Source: Rostratula benghalensis
Taxonomy: Eukaryota > Chordata > Aves > Charadriiformes > Rostratulidae
Assembly (NCBI GenBank): GCA_013399305.1
Contig: VXAI01000180.1
Location: forward strand, 358,712 to 422,711
Direction: 5' to 3'
Length of the DNA: 64,000 nucleotides
Below, piece by piece: positions 47,013 to 59,004 of the stretch. The translations under genes were made by a program, and so were the position numbers. How positions within the stretch are numbered: the first letter of the stretch is position 1; the number at the start of each line of letters is the position of its first letter. The notes under the pieces were generated by a model, which was not told the origin of the DNA, did not search any database, and worked only from the letters and a program-made list of their open reading frames with translations.

Positions 47013-48061
47013 GTATTCCAGTGGGGTTTTTGTGTGTGTGTGACTTGGCATTTTCCTCTGAGCTTTGTCTAGAGGAAAGAATGCAGTACGGTTACAGTAA
47101 GGTATAGTGGGAAGATGCTGAATGGTTCAGGTATCCCCTCCCCAAGCTTAGTAGTGATGATGATGATGAATAGCCCAAGCTATTCATTTGTAACTCCTGT
47201 GGTATTTGTAGCTGTTCTCCACGCACATGAGTGTTGCAGGTAGATCCTCCGTGGCACCCCACTGGTCAAAGAACATTGAAATAGTGGATAATAACAAGAA
47301 AAGAGTTTGTTGTGCTTATATCTCATCTTCAGTATCTTTTAAGGCTGCTAGAGTTCAAGACTATAATCTAGTCTTTTTGGTCAGTGCACACAAAAAAAAA
47401 AAGACAGAAGGCTCTCTGGTAGCTCAGGATATCCATCTAACCCTCACTGCTGTGTTTTCTTTTCCTTCGCCGTGGCCTGGCCCTTTCAAGTGCTGTGCAC
47501 TGGCACTGCTGCTCCCCTTTCAAAGGAGCTGTGCTGAGCAGCACTAAGGAAGGCTTCACCTTCTTTTCTGTGCTCTTATTTTTTTTTCCAGTTTGTCGTT
47601 TCCCTTCTTCTCTCAACTCTTTCAAGAGACAAGAGAAGGCTGGACTTGACAGATGGGTTCCTTTTTCCTCAATCTTTTCTAAAAGTTCCCATTTGTAAGA
47701 GGCAGATTATGGTCACGACACTTGTTTTGCGCTGTTGGATTTGAGCTACTGAGAACTAACCTAAGTGGTAAGCAGCCACTTCTGCTTACCACTCATTCAA
47801 AGTCAGTACAAATTCCTAAATTCAAAGGAGGGTTCGCATGCTCAGAAACACACTTGCTCTCACCGTAATCCATAAAATATGTTGCTGGCTTCAGGAAGTC
47901 TGTTCGTTTTAGGGACAGTGGTTCATCTGGGGGAGATGGAGAATTTGGCCCAGAGTGCTTGGTTGCTTCCCGTGTGTTGCAGTTTCCAGGGGAGATGTGT
48001 TCTATCACTTCAGCTCTTAACGGAACCAGCACAGCTTGCTTTTTCTGACAAGGAAATTGCA
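47013..48061. other. Unique noncoding stretch
   Basis: No gene is seen. It has a TG-rich run just after the candidate exon, a short (TGA)n run at 47,156-47,170 and a perfect hairpin at 47,764-47,793. It would be intron if the upstream exon is real. Confidence 0.5.
47764..47793. repeat. Perfect 12-bp inverted repeat (hairpin, 6-nt loop)
   Basis: AGTGGTAAGCAG at 47,764-47,775 is exactly complementary to CTGCTTACCACT at 47,782-47,793, with a CCACTT loop. It has no tract of U after it and is too short for a microRNA precursor. Confidence 0.85.
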
Positions 48062-48766
48062 GAATCACAGAATCTCAGGGATTGGAAGAGACCAAGAGAC
48101 CTTGAAAGCTCATCCAGTCCAATCCCCCTGCCACAACAGGAACACCCAGAGCAGGTCACACAGGAACGTGATCAGGCGGGTTTGGAATGTCTCCAGAGAA
48201 GGAGACTCCACCACCTCTCTGGGCAGCCCCTGCCAGGGCTCCCTCACTGTGAAGAAGTTTTTCCTTGTATTTCAGTGGAATCTCTAATGTTCCAGCTTGC
48301 ACCCATTGCCCCTGGTCCTGTCATTGCCTGTCCCTGAGAAGAGCCTGGCTCCATCCTCCTGACACTCACCCTTTCCAGATTTAGAAGCATTCAGGAGGTC
48401 ACCCCTCAGTCTCCTCTGCTCCAAGCTCAAGAGACCCAGCTCCCTCAGCCTTTCCTCCTCTGGGAGATGCTCCACTCCCTCCATCATCTTTGTAGCCCTG
48501 CCCTGGACTCTCTCCAGCAGTTCCCTGTCCTTCTGGAGCTGAGGGGCCTAGAACTGGACACACTATTCCAGATGGGGTCTCACCAGGGCAGAGAAGAGAG
48601 AGAGGAGAACCTCTCTCCACCTCCTGACCACCCCCCTTCTCATACCCCCCAGGATGCCATTGGCCACTTGGCCACAAGGGCACAGAGCTGGCTCATGGTC
48701 ATCCTGCTGCCCACCAGGACCCCTGGGTCCCTTTCCCCTATGCTGCTCTCCAAATCTCTCCACCTT
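48062..48766 (-). mobile_element. CR1 LINE copy, minus strand (ORF2 tail and 3' UTR)
   Basis: On the plus strand the left edge 'agaatcacagaatctcaggg', 'attggaagagacc' and 'tccagtccaatccccctgcc' is the reverse complement of the CR1 3' end. Further right come 'aatgtctccagagaaggaga', 'cctcagcctttcctcctctg' and 'gaggatgccattggccactt'-like sequence. The minus-strand translation of 48,487-48,284 contains [21 protein letters not shown], the usual by-product of this CR1 region. It is truncated near 48,766 and not coding-competent. Confidence 0.93.
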
Positions 48767-50665
48767 TTCAGCATTTGAAATGTGGTGCCATTAGGGACAG
48801 TTGCAAACACCCCACTCCTGGGGGTGTGATTGGCAATCCCTGCAAGTCCAGGGATACAGGAGGTCAAAGGAGGCTGCGTTAGCGGAGCCATCTGAGGAAT
48901 CTGATGGGCTCCTTCCTCGCTCAGGGCAGGATTCCTCCTCCCTCTGCTGGGCTGGGGAGCGGGGAGAGCTGCAGAGCTGCCAACAAACATCGAACATGTT
49001 CTTAACCTCCATGGTGCTCCACCAGGCTCTCAAAAAAGGCAATTCACCCTGCCACAAAATGAGTAAATGAGAGGTGGATCGGTGACTCAGAAGTGTATTC
49101 ATTCAAACTTCTTTTTATCTGAAGCTACACAACAACTTTCTGAACTTCCAGGGAGTCAAGCAGTTCAGTTCCCTGTAGTTACAGAAGCAGGAGAAGGCAA
49201 TATGTGTTTTAATGTCCTGATCCCCTTTAAAAGTGTAAAAGAAGAGCTTCGTGGTTTAAGTTTTCTTAGTGGTGGAGTCTGCAGTGATTTGCCTTTTGAA
49301 TGATTATTGCATTTCTGTACTAGGGCATGCGATGGCATGTATTTTCCAACTAACTGTGTGTGTTTTGATTCTTGATTTTATTTTATTTTTATGATTATCT
49401 TGGCTTTTACAAAGCAAAGGAAACTCTTATTGCTTTGTTTTGTTAAAGGCAAGATGAAAACCCAAACCAAACCACCTAAACCTACCTTTTAAGCAGACTT
49501 GGGGATTGTATCCAGCCTGGAAGAAGTGATGGTTCCTGTGTATCTGCTAAGCTGTTTATTGGGGAAACACCTCAACTCCCTGAGAAATATTTATCTGTTT
49601 TCTTTACCTTGATAACATTAGTTACTGTTGCTTTTGTTGTGTTAATAGCTAGATCATTGCTATTTCCTCCTTTCCTCCTCATTTTTATTTAAAGGAAAAA
49701 AAAAAAAAATCACTGTAAATCAATTGCTGAAGTACAGCTGTTTATAAGCTACGCTGAGCTACATCTTACACAGAAACATAGTCTTAGGTGCAAACTTGAG
49801 TTATGTGTGTGTGTGTGCATGCACACGTGCAACATTTATAATACACATTTCTGTTGCCAGTTACAGCTGAAGTAAGCATCAGCTGGCATTTAATGCTGTT
49901 TTTTTCATGTCATATAAGTACCCTTTTAGTACTTCAGCTGTTCAGATCTTTGAGGAAGAGAGATGGTGGTTAAACATAATTTGTATTGACAGGTATTTTG
50001 GATGTGACTCTCAAAAAGGTCCCACATAAAAACCCAAAGAAACCAAAGTATTTTGGGATTCTGTAGTCTTGATGTGAATTTTAATATATGCAGATGATTG
50101 AACTGGTAGATAGAAATTATCATTTGCAGTTTTCACAGAACAGCTCATCCTATTCTCCTTTGGAGGATCCCCTTTTGCAGCTGTAAAAGGACCAAAAGGT
50201 GGTTCTTGGTGCTCCGTGCATTCTCTTTTCCTCAGTATTTCCTTTCCAGCCAGTGTGCCTGCAGGTGCCAATAATTTTGCTTCGGTCTCGTTATTACAGA
50301 TGCACAGAAAGCTATTAAAACTTCTTGCTTATATGTGCTTTGAAGTGCGTGGCAGGGTTGAGGTTGAATGGTTCCCTCATCTGTAGAGCTGAGTCTGGAC
50401 CACCGTATTCCTCACAGACCTCTGAGGTGGGACCTTCCTCATGCAGAAGATCTGGCTTTGTTGCTAGTTGGCCCGTTAAAGACTTGTCTTGCTACTCTTC
50501 TGTTTGCTGAGTCCATTTAATAGTTCAGAGAGCTAACACACAGCAAACCTCAGCTTCTTTTGTTTGGTAGCACTCAAAACAACGTTACTTTCAGACTTGT
50601 TGCAGCACAGATGCTGTGATTAAACAGAAGAGAAGGAAAATACTTCTGTTTTTTTAAGACTCCTT

Positions 50666-50693
50666 CCCCTCTCCCCTCTTCCCCCCCCGCCCC
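50666..50693 (-). other. G-quadruplex-capable tract on the minus strand
   Basis: Four C-runs on the plus strand (50,666-50,669, 50,673-50,676, 50,681-50,688 and 50,690-50,693) have spacers of 3, 4 and 1 bases. On the minus strand these meet the canonical G4 rule. Confidence 0.6.
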
Positions 50694-51529
50694 AGAGGAA
50701 AGAAAAAGATGGTGCAGTAAGTGAGAGAGACAGTAAATCAAAATGTATTGTTTAAGTTTGGTAGAGCAAGCATGGTCCTATGAGTCAAGAGGAGTTTTGT
50801 CGTGGACTTTACTGGGACCAGCGCTCCTGCATGAGGCGGACCAGTGCTTGCCCAGTCATCCTCTGTGTGACAGGTGAAGGAAACAGGATGAGAAGAGAAA
50901 TCCAAGAGCTTAAGATTCTTTGGCTTTTTGGCTTCTCCTGGCATGAGAGTTGATTGCTCGAGTAGGGCAATGTCTTAGTCATGTTATTACTAAGTATAGG
51001 TTGTTGTTCTTTGGTTAAATGAATTAGTTGCTCATTAATGGGTTCTCACTAACAGATCGCTGTAGACAGGCTGTGCAGCAACCTTATCCCTGGGTCTGGC
51101 TCTGAGTATTCAAGGTCATCCTCAGGTTTCAGTAGGAATGGCATCTTGGAATCCAGGATCTAAAAACATCCCCAAGGTTCCTCTGATCTCCTGAACTCTT
51201 GGGATCCTGTAATGAATCCTTTCATCAGGTTGATCCCTTAATACTTGGTAACTGTATCCTCAGCTGCTTCAGAGCACTCTTTCACACAGCTTTCTGCTTT
51301 GCTCACCCTCCCTTTCTCTATGTGTCTCTCTCTTATTTCCTTTTTTTTATTATTATAGTAAGAGGAAAACAAGTGGGGGAGAGTCTTGTGTGGTCTCTGA
51401 ATGGCACGTGAAAGTTTCTTAAAATACAGCTCAGCAGCTGTCAGCTGTTTCACTGCAGGGATACTTCCTATTCTTCTCCAGGTTTTTGACTTCAGTTTTA
51501 TTGGAAAAGGGAATCTTTGGAAACACTAT

Positions 51530-51562
51530 CAAAATACAGAGACCACAGATCTCTGTATTTTG
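51530..51562. repeat. Perfect 13-bp inverted repeat (hairpin, 7-nt loop)
   Basis: CAAAATACAGAGA at 51,530-51,542 is exactly complementary to TCTCTGTATTTTG at 51,550-51,562, with a CCACAGA loop. It has no known RNA-gene identity and closely resembles the other short hairpins of the window in size. Confidence 0.85.
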
Positions 51563-52772
51563 GATTTTTAAAAAGTACTTACATTTCTCTTTATAAGTAT
51601 GATAGATTTTGAGTTGGTACCAACTGTCCAGTGCAGAACACACTCGATCCCAAACTAATAGCAAGAATTTGAAGGTAAACTCTTCTCTCTGCCCACTCCC
51701 CCACGCCACCCCCTGCCCAAAATCATAGATCTTTAGTAAGCCACTCTGCTCTGAAGCCTGAGAGTGCTGCCATTCACCTTGCCCAGAGCTGAGCGGAGTG
51801 TCCTTTTGGGCTAAACCGATTCGTAGCTCCATCTCTATCAAGAGATGATGTCAGCCTCTAAATGGAGAGCCAAATTGGCATGGGGCTGTAGGTGCGTAGC
51901 CAATCTGCTTTCCATATTGTTCTCTTGGCTTCAATACATGGTGAATAATCTGTTCAAGACAGTCTGAAAATCTCAGTGCAAGCAGGATGCACTTTGTGTC
52001 CCTGAAGTCACTTTTCACATTTGCATCGGCCCCGTGCCCAGTGAGGAGCCTGTGTGTGTGAGAGGAAGAAAAGATGGAGACATCTCACAGGAAAGGGTTC
52101 TGAGATTTTATTTATTTATATGATATTTCTCAAAACCGTGACTGAAGACTGTGATTTTTCCACAGACATATGTGTGCAATTTTTCCTGAGATGCAAGAAC
52201 TGAATCTGTCAGCCTCCTGATGAGCATTACAGAGAGAAAGACACCCAGGATAATTTAATTAGACCCCAAGAAATAACCCAAACTGAAGGACATTTTCTGG
52301 TTGTCAGGGACTAAATTCATCTTTTTAACAGGCAAAACCACCACCCTGATTCAGAGTCTCCCCTCCTCTCTCTGATCACCTCTGAATTGCTTTTCCTCTG
52401 TGATGCTGAGGGTTCCTGACCCTTCCTAGAGATTTGGTTCAAGATCCTTAGTACACCTATGGAAGCGAGGAGAAAAGTGACTTTGTGCTATAGTCCTAGG
52501 TGCTATAAAGAATGATCAAGGTCTAAAGAGTAATTTAGAGCTGCTTCAAGATGTCTAAATTACCCTGACCTGCATTAACCATTGAGGAATGGATGCCATA
52601 ATAAATGATGATAGAGTTACTTGGCAATGGCTGATTCTTTCTCATTTTCTACATAATGCCCAGCTCTGGAAGAAAGTGTAATGCTGCTTTGGTAACTTAG
52701 GGATAATTTGTAGATTTTCACCTCATTTATTTTTTGTGTTCTTTTTTTCCTTTTTTTTTTCCCCCCCCGCAG

Positions 52773-52851
52773 GGCAGGGAAACGCACAGCAGTCTGTCTT
52801 GGACAAAGTGGAGTTGAAGGAAAGGAAAGGTAGAGGAAGGAATAAAAATGG
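52773..52851 (+). other. Splice-bounded open segment, weak exon candidate
   Basis: A long pyrimidine tract ending CCCCCCCCGCAG (52,729-52,772) is followed 79 bases later by a near-consensus donor, ATGG|GTAAGT, at 52,852. Two frames contain a stop. The third, starting with two bases of a split codon, is open and encodes 25 codons ending in a basic tail, KERKGRGRNKNG. Its entry phase agrees with the exit phase of the candidate exon at 46,944-47,012 (a one-in-three coincidence). The peptide matches no family I recognise, and the pyrimidine tract may be plain low-complexity DNA, so a noncoding exon or no exon is equally possible. Confidence 0.2.
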
Positions 52852-54179
52852 GTAAGTGGAAAGATGTATCTTCTTCTCCTATCACAGCTGAGCTGTCAGT
52901 GTTGCAAGCCAGGACGGATGGCCTGTGACCCTGAAGGTTCCGCGTTGCACCGCTTCAGAGACCTGTGCTGCTGGGCACGGGTGATGGGTGAGCCAGGAAC
53001 ACAGGGTCTGTGCTTAGCTCTGCCAGCACTTCCCAGTCTGACCCTTGCCAAACTTCTGCACCATTTAAAGTGCAACTTTCCCATCTGAGAATGGCAGGAA
53101 TGAGATTTTCTTTAAAATATTTTTATATCTTCACATACGGAGCTGTTGTAGAAGGAGCAAACTGGCATCCACTGCCCTTATGAGATTCTTTCTCTTCTGA
53201 ATAAAGCAATAGCTTTCTATGAGCAGAGCTGAGTGTGCCCCTTCACTGGGTACAGTAGAGTTAGGCAGCTTGCCTTCTCACAACGGTTCCCATTATTAAT
53301 AATTATATGTAAAATAGATTGTTAAGCCTCTATTTTACAAAACCTAATCTATCAGCTAACTAAAAATTACATTCAAGTGACCTGTCTGCTAATTGCCAAA
53401 ATCAGAATTCACTCTCCATCTGCTCAGAAACGTACCCAAACCAAGGCACTTAAGTCATCAAAGAATAATTGGTCCAACCAATAATGATAGATGTGGCTTT
53501 GTAAACTGTTGTGGTGTATCATGAGTAGTAGGAGGATCATATAAAATAAACACTGTTATTTTGCGCCAGGACAAATGAATACACAGAATGTCTCAGATAT
53601 TATTGTTCTTACTGTAAACATCTTTTTAACCCCTGATGAAAGTTACTTACATTTTGTGTTAGGTTGTTTCTGTAATTTAAAAAATGGAGCTACCTGAGCT
53701 ATTTTTTCAGGATTCCGTTGATGGGACTGCAATTTAGAGATCTGGTACCTGGGCAGTGGATGTGACTGTTTACCAATGTTCAGTATAAATGTAACGTATG
53801 GAGTATGTCCACCTATTACTCACCTGTGCAGTAGATATATAAGTGGCACCCAAAATGTAGTATGTGCTCAATCTTCTACGTGTAGATTTGTCTCAAAGTG
53901 TTGAACTTGAATTTATGGAAGCGAGGAGATAGGTTTGAAAACGGATTTACTGATAGATTTAGCGGTGAACGTTTGTACAAGTTTAGTAGGTAATGTGAAA
54001 GGAGGCACTGGACCTGATTCGCTGTTATTTGTGAAGGGACAGAGCAGGAGTTGGAGAGGATGGAGGGAAATGCACAAAGTATGTCAGAGCTCCTGGTATT
54101 TAGCACCATTTTTAAAGCTGGATGCCTTTTACACAGTGTAAAGGCAGGGTGAATTTGGGAGGAAAGAGCTCAAACTGGG

Positions 54180-54218
54180 TTTTAGCAGTAAAGAAAAAAA
54201 AAATATTTACTGCTAAAA
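54180..54218. repeat. Perfect 13-bp inverted repeat with A-rich loop
   Basis: TTTTAGCAGTAAA at 54,180-54,192 is complementary to TTTACTGCTAAAA at 54,206-54,218, with a 13-nt A-rich loop. An A8 run and ATATTATA follow. It looks like an inverted duplication of a short segment. Confidence 0.85.
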
Positions 54219-57200
54219 AAAAATATTATAATCCTGGAAATGGAAATATCAGGGGTTTATCTTTTCCTATATGTCACTCCTTCAGATCCTTTTTAGGGAC
54301 GTACACTCTGTAAGTGGTTTGTCCTGCCTGGTCTCTAACTGCTTGTTTAGAATGAGCAGAAGTCTGCTGGGTGTTGAATGGACTGTGTAGGAGCTGGAAG
54401 GTGACTCCCCAGCAGCTTGCAGGCATTGATGGACTATGGTTTTTAACTTCTTGAGTCAAAATTTTGAAAGTGATTGGCATGTGTGAAATTAAATCAGCAA
54501 AAGCTTACAAGCTTATTGAATCATGGCACAAGCAACAGCAAAATGATCTTCTGCAAGTCTGATGTTTTGACAACAATTAATATCCTCCTGAAAGCAGGGA
54601 AAAGAAAGAGGCTTTCTTTCTAAATAAATAGAGCTCGGCTGTAGGTTAAGGTCTGAATTAGATCTAGCTCACAGAGCAATCAGAAATAGGAAACAAATGA
54701 ATGTTCTCAGATGGCAGACTTGGTTTTGGTTTTTTGTTTTTTTTTCTCCTTGAGAAATACCTCTTGTTAACCTTTGCTGTTGGAGATACCAAAGCTTATA
54801 TGTCACAAAGTAGTTTGCCCCTGTCTGTGCATCCTGGTCATTTGTGCTTGGCACCAACATATTTCTGAGTCTTAGCCATTGTTTGGGCACATGAGAGAAA
54901 TAGACTGGGAGAGAATTGAAGGCAATAAATGTGATAGAATTTGGAGATAAGTTCATGGGCACTGAAAGTAAACATATGATCTTAATTTTTTAGGTTAAAC
55001 TATCATTCATCAGTAATAAACTGAGGTTTTAAACAGGATTACTTTTAATAGAATTTTTGTAATAGTATCAAAAGGATAGATTTCTGTGAACAGCAAAAGG
55101 GTAAACATTGGAGAAAATTATTTCTCATTTTTTGTTTCTGCATGACTCATACTGTACATACGTGTTTATAATGGTAGAAGATACCTAGCACATCTGTTAA
55201 AAATATTTGGAAATGCAATTCAAATTCCCAGAAGGATTTCAGAAGTAAATAAAAATTATTTTTCTTTGAAGCGTTCATTAATTGGTAAAGATCAACTATA
55301 CTTTTACCTTGGTAATTTGTAATTATTTCCTAAATGGACTTGGATATGTCTAAGGCAGAGGCCATATTTCAGCATGAAACTTCAGGGCAGAACCTCTGCA
55401 CATACACAGAGAAGCTAAAGTAAACACCTTTCCTTCTCTTCTGTAATGTGATCTTTCAAAAATTACTTTTGAAGACTGTTTTGATGAGAGCCTAACTAAA
55501 CTAGCTAGTGTTTATTTTAATGAACTTTTATTAAAATATGTGGCTCCTTTGGAATTGTTCAGCTGGATTCATACTCATTCCTCTAATTAACCTTCATCAT
55601 AAGGAGTTTCCCACTCTTTAACCCAGCTTTATCTGCTAACATCAAACTTGAAATCTCAAATGGCAGGCTTAATAATAACATCTCAAGAAAGTACTATTTG
55701 TGCCAGGAAGAAAAATCTCACATTGTTTTAAATTGAAATGGTGCTGAACAGGAACAAAAAACAAAATATGCAAATGTGCAGGATGGGTTTTGCTGAAACG
55801 TAGGTATCTGCTCCTGAAGAGAATCCTAAAATGCCACCATGACATCGTTAGAAGATAGCCAGTGAACCACTTTGCTTCTGCATTTGCTTGCTCATCTTGC
55901 AGTATGAGGGAAGCAGAAAAAACAAGGAGTTTATTTTCATTGATTATTTTCTTATCTATATATGAGAATATTTTATCCTACAGCTTAATTGATAGCTGAC
56001 CTTTTCTCCATCTGCTGTAAACCAGGGAAGTACAGTGTTTCTCTTGTAATTACATTTCTGCCACAAGGTATTTTTCTTCTTTTCGGAGATCAAAACCATT
56101 ATTGACAGCAGGATGCAGTCTTTTCAATATTTTAATCAAGAAGCTCACTATGTTTGTCTGATGCTTTAGCCTGCCAACAGGAGTTTAATAGTCTACTGGA
56201 GCATTAACAGCAGCTGATGGCTGTTTGGAAGATCTAACTAGCCCTAGGTTATAGCAACCTGACAGACAGGACATTAGCTGAGGGCAGCAACTCTTCATTA
56301 ATTGTTTATGCAGATGACCCCACGGTGGAAAGGTGGGCATTTTCTCTTTTGCCTTGGGCAATGTAAACCAGCCTGCAAAAGCCATTGCAATTACAGGATG
56401 TTAATGAGGAAGCAAAGAGAGAGCGGGTGGCACAGAGAGCTCTTTTGCAAGCCCAGCGACAGCCGGGGTTTATTCTTGTTCCCCCATCAGCCAGTGGTCA
56501 CATCCCTTTTGATTTAAAGAGGAGAAGGAGTCGCACTCCTGGCAGAGATCCAGGGCGTAACTTCCCGTGTCTCATACAAGCTGCTGTCAGGGCATGATGG
56601 AAGGATGTTCTGTCCTGCACGGGGCTGACATTGCCAATGACTGCTCTTTCTCCAGTTGCTCTTGCTTACAGACACTTGGATCCCTCAAGAGGCAAGGACG
56701 AGCCCCATGTTTCTCTGCCCTATAGTCTTTACTCAGAGAGTTGAGGACTGAGAATATCGGCTGATTCGTAGGTTGTCACCTGCAAAAGCTGAGATCAGCA
56801 ATGGGTGGGGGTTTGCACCCAGGTGCTGGAGGAGATGCTACATGCAGTAACTTGAAATCCTCTCCTATTCACAGTCATAGTGGCCAGATAGCCTGAAGGG
56901 AGTGCTTCAGCTCTTACCACAGCAAGCAGAGTGCACTGAGACACCTCAATCTTGCCATCGTGGAATAGTTTTAAGGAAGAGTGAGGAGGGTTATCAGAAA
57001 GAAAACAGATAGCTCGAGAATGAAATCAGCGTGGGGTCAGGGTGACAACCTTGTTGGCAGAACTGAAATCTGTCTAAAATTGACTTTCTGTGTTGTGAAA
57101 AATGAGTCTTAATGGCTTTAGTTTCATCGTATCCAATCAGAAAAGCAAAGAGATTTTGCCTGTTCTGAGCATTCTTTAGGATAAAGGGGACAAGAATGGT

Positions 57201-58955
57201 TAACTTTTGCTCTGTTAAGTGGTGTAAATCTAACAGTGTTCCTTTCTGTAAACCAAATCAGTTTTGGTTATGACAGAGTCTGGTTTTGCCCTGGCAATTG
57301 ATACCATGCAATTCTGAGAGCGTATTATAAGGAAGCAAATAAATGTAGTTAGCTAAAACTCATGGCAGGAAGAGTCTGGGCAATGAGATTGCTAACTACA
57401 TATTATTTATTTTTTATGTGTAAAATTATAAAACCGTTCCAGGTAGCTTAGCTTCAATTTTTAAAATATTTTAATTTTTTTCCCTCTGTTCCTGAAAGAT
57501 TTCAGGTTGATAGCCATGGAGATTGAATTTTCCTAGGAAAAGCAGTGGCAACTCCCCAACGCACTCTCGTCCTAATGCACATTGTGCTGTGTCCTGAAGG
57601 GCCACCCATGCCAGGAGAGTTTTGTGCCCTTGCTGTTCTCCCTTCCTTTGACAGGACTTGGAACTGTCATGATCCATGAAGTATCATTTATTTAGGCAGT
57701 TTCTTTCCTGGATCCAGATAGCCATTCCTGAGCACTTGCACTCCCTTTGGAGTGCCAGCTGTCTGGTGTACCTGTGGAGCCCGAATCTCCCATCTGGGGG
57801 AGGAGGCTTCATGTTAACAATAAAACGTGGGCTTTGCTAGGGACAGCTTGGTTGTTTGGATGAACTGGCTGTTAAAATCAAAACTAGGGGCTGAACTGGC
57901 TGCTAAATGTCACCTCTAGCAAATGGTTGGCTTTTCTCGGGAGCCTCTTTACTTTACCCTGTGTCCTTAGATCCTGAATCCTTCCTTGGCAAGGGGGCAA
58001 CCCCCCTTGGCACATCCTCAGGCCCTGCCCTGTGCTCTCCAGCGTTGGCACTGTGATGGCCAGCACTCAAGGGACAGCACAGATGAAAACCCGGTACCTT
58101 TGAGAGAATACACAGATAACCAGTAAGAGGGGTACTGAGCACTCATTGTACTGAGCCTGAAACTGGAGTAAGACAAAGTATTTAATGAGTAAACAAGGCC
58201 TTGCTGTTGAGGATGCAAGCACTCTGAGGGTGTAAGCACTCTTCTTATCCTTCAGTAAAGGACATTTTCCTGCTGCAAAAGCTATCTTCCCTATTCCCCC
58301 TCAAAAGCATTTATTTGTTTGATAAATGTTATTAATTAACACCAAACATTTGTATTACACCTGCCCACCAAGACCAGATCTCCACGTTACTGAAACTGGG
58401 ATAAGACTTTCTTTTTTTGTTGGCTTTTTTGGATTCTGCACTGAACCCATCAGGTGATACCTGGCTACACTGCACCCTGGGCTGCGTATCTGAAAAACCG
58501 GCTGAGAGGGAAGGAAAATTCCCCATGCGTAATCCAGAAATGCCAAAGTGAGATGTTCAACCTGCTCCTCCTGTCTGCCCTTAGCTGGAAGCACCGCTCC
58601 TCTGGTAGGGGGGAGGCAAGCAGAGGTGGCTAATAATTGCCAGCTGGCCTGTGCCTTCAGTAATTGACTGCCAGCCAGGAGCAGTGAGGAAGCACAGGGG
58701 ACGGGTGACCGTGTGTCCGAGTCACAACACCTCCCAAGGCTGCTCCAGCAACCTCATTTTAGTGCAGGGGTTTAGGGTGGTTTTGTTTTTCTACTGCACT
58801 TGTGTGGTTTTGTTGTGGGTTTTTTGGTTTTTTTTTTCCCCAGACACCAGCTGTAGTGCAAGTTCCCTCCTAATGCTTTCTTGTATCTGGTTTGCAAATG
58901 AGTGAGCTGTGTAAGGAGAGGTGAAGATGTCTTTCCTTAGCATGGCAGTAGGAAC

Positions 58956-59004
58956 ACAACTGATGTAAAGGTGATGTAAAGATGATTTACAACTGATGTA
59001 AATA
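58956..59004 (+). repeat. Imperfect short tandem repeat (GATGTAAA units)
   Basis: ACAACTGATGTAAA occurs at 58,956-58,969 and again at 58,989-59,002. Between them lies a further GTGATGTAAAG unit, giving a roughly 33-bp imperfect repeat. Confidence 0.75.

Larger units (their letters stand above)
48767..52772. other. Unique noncoding stretch
   Basis: No gene is recognised. It includes a CTCF-like match on the minus strand at 48,939-48,950 (11 of 12 positions, weak), an A-run near 49,696, a (GT)n/(CA) segment at 49,805-49,827, a C-rich tract at 50,666-50,693 and a hairpin at 51,530-51,562. The 136-codon minus-strand frame at 51,431-51,841 shows no domain. Confidence 0.5.
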
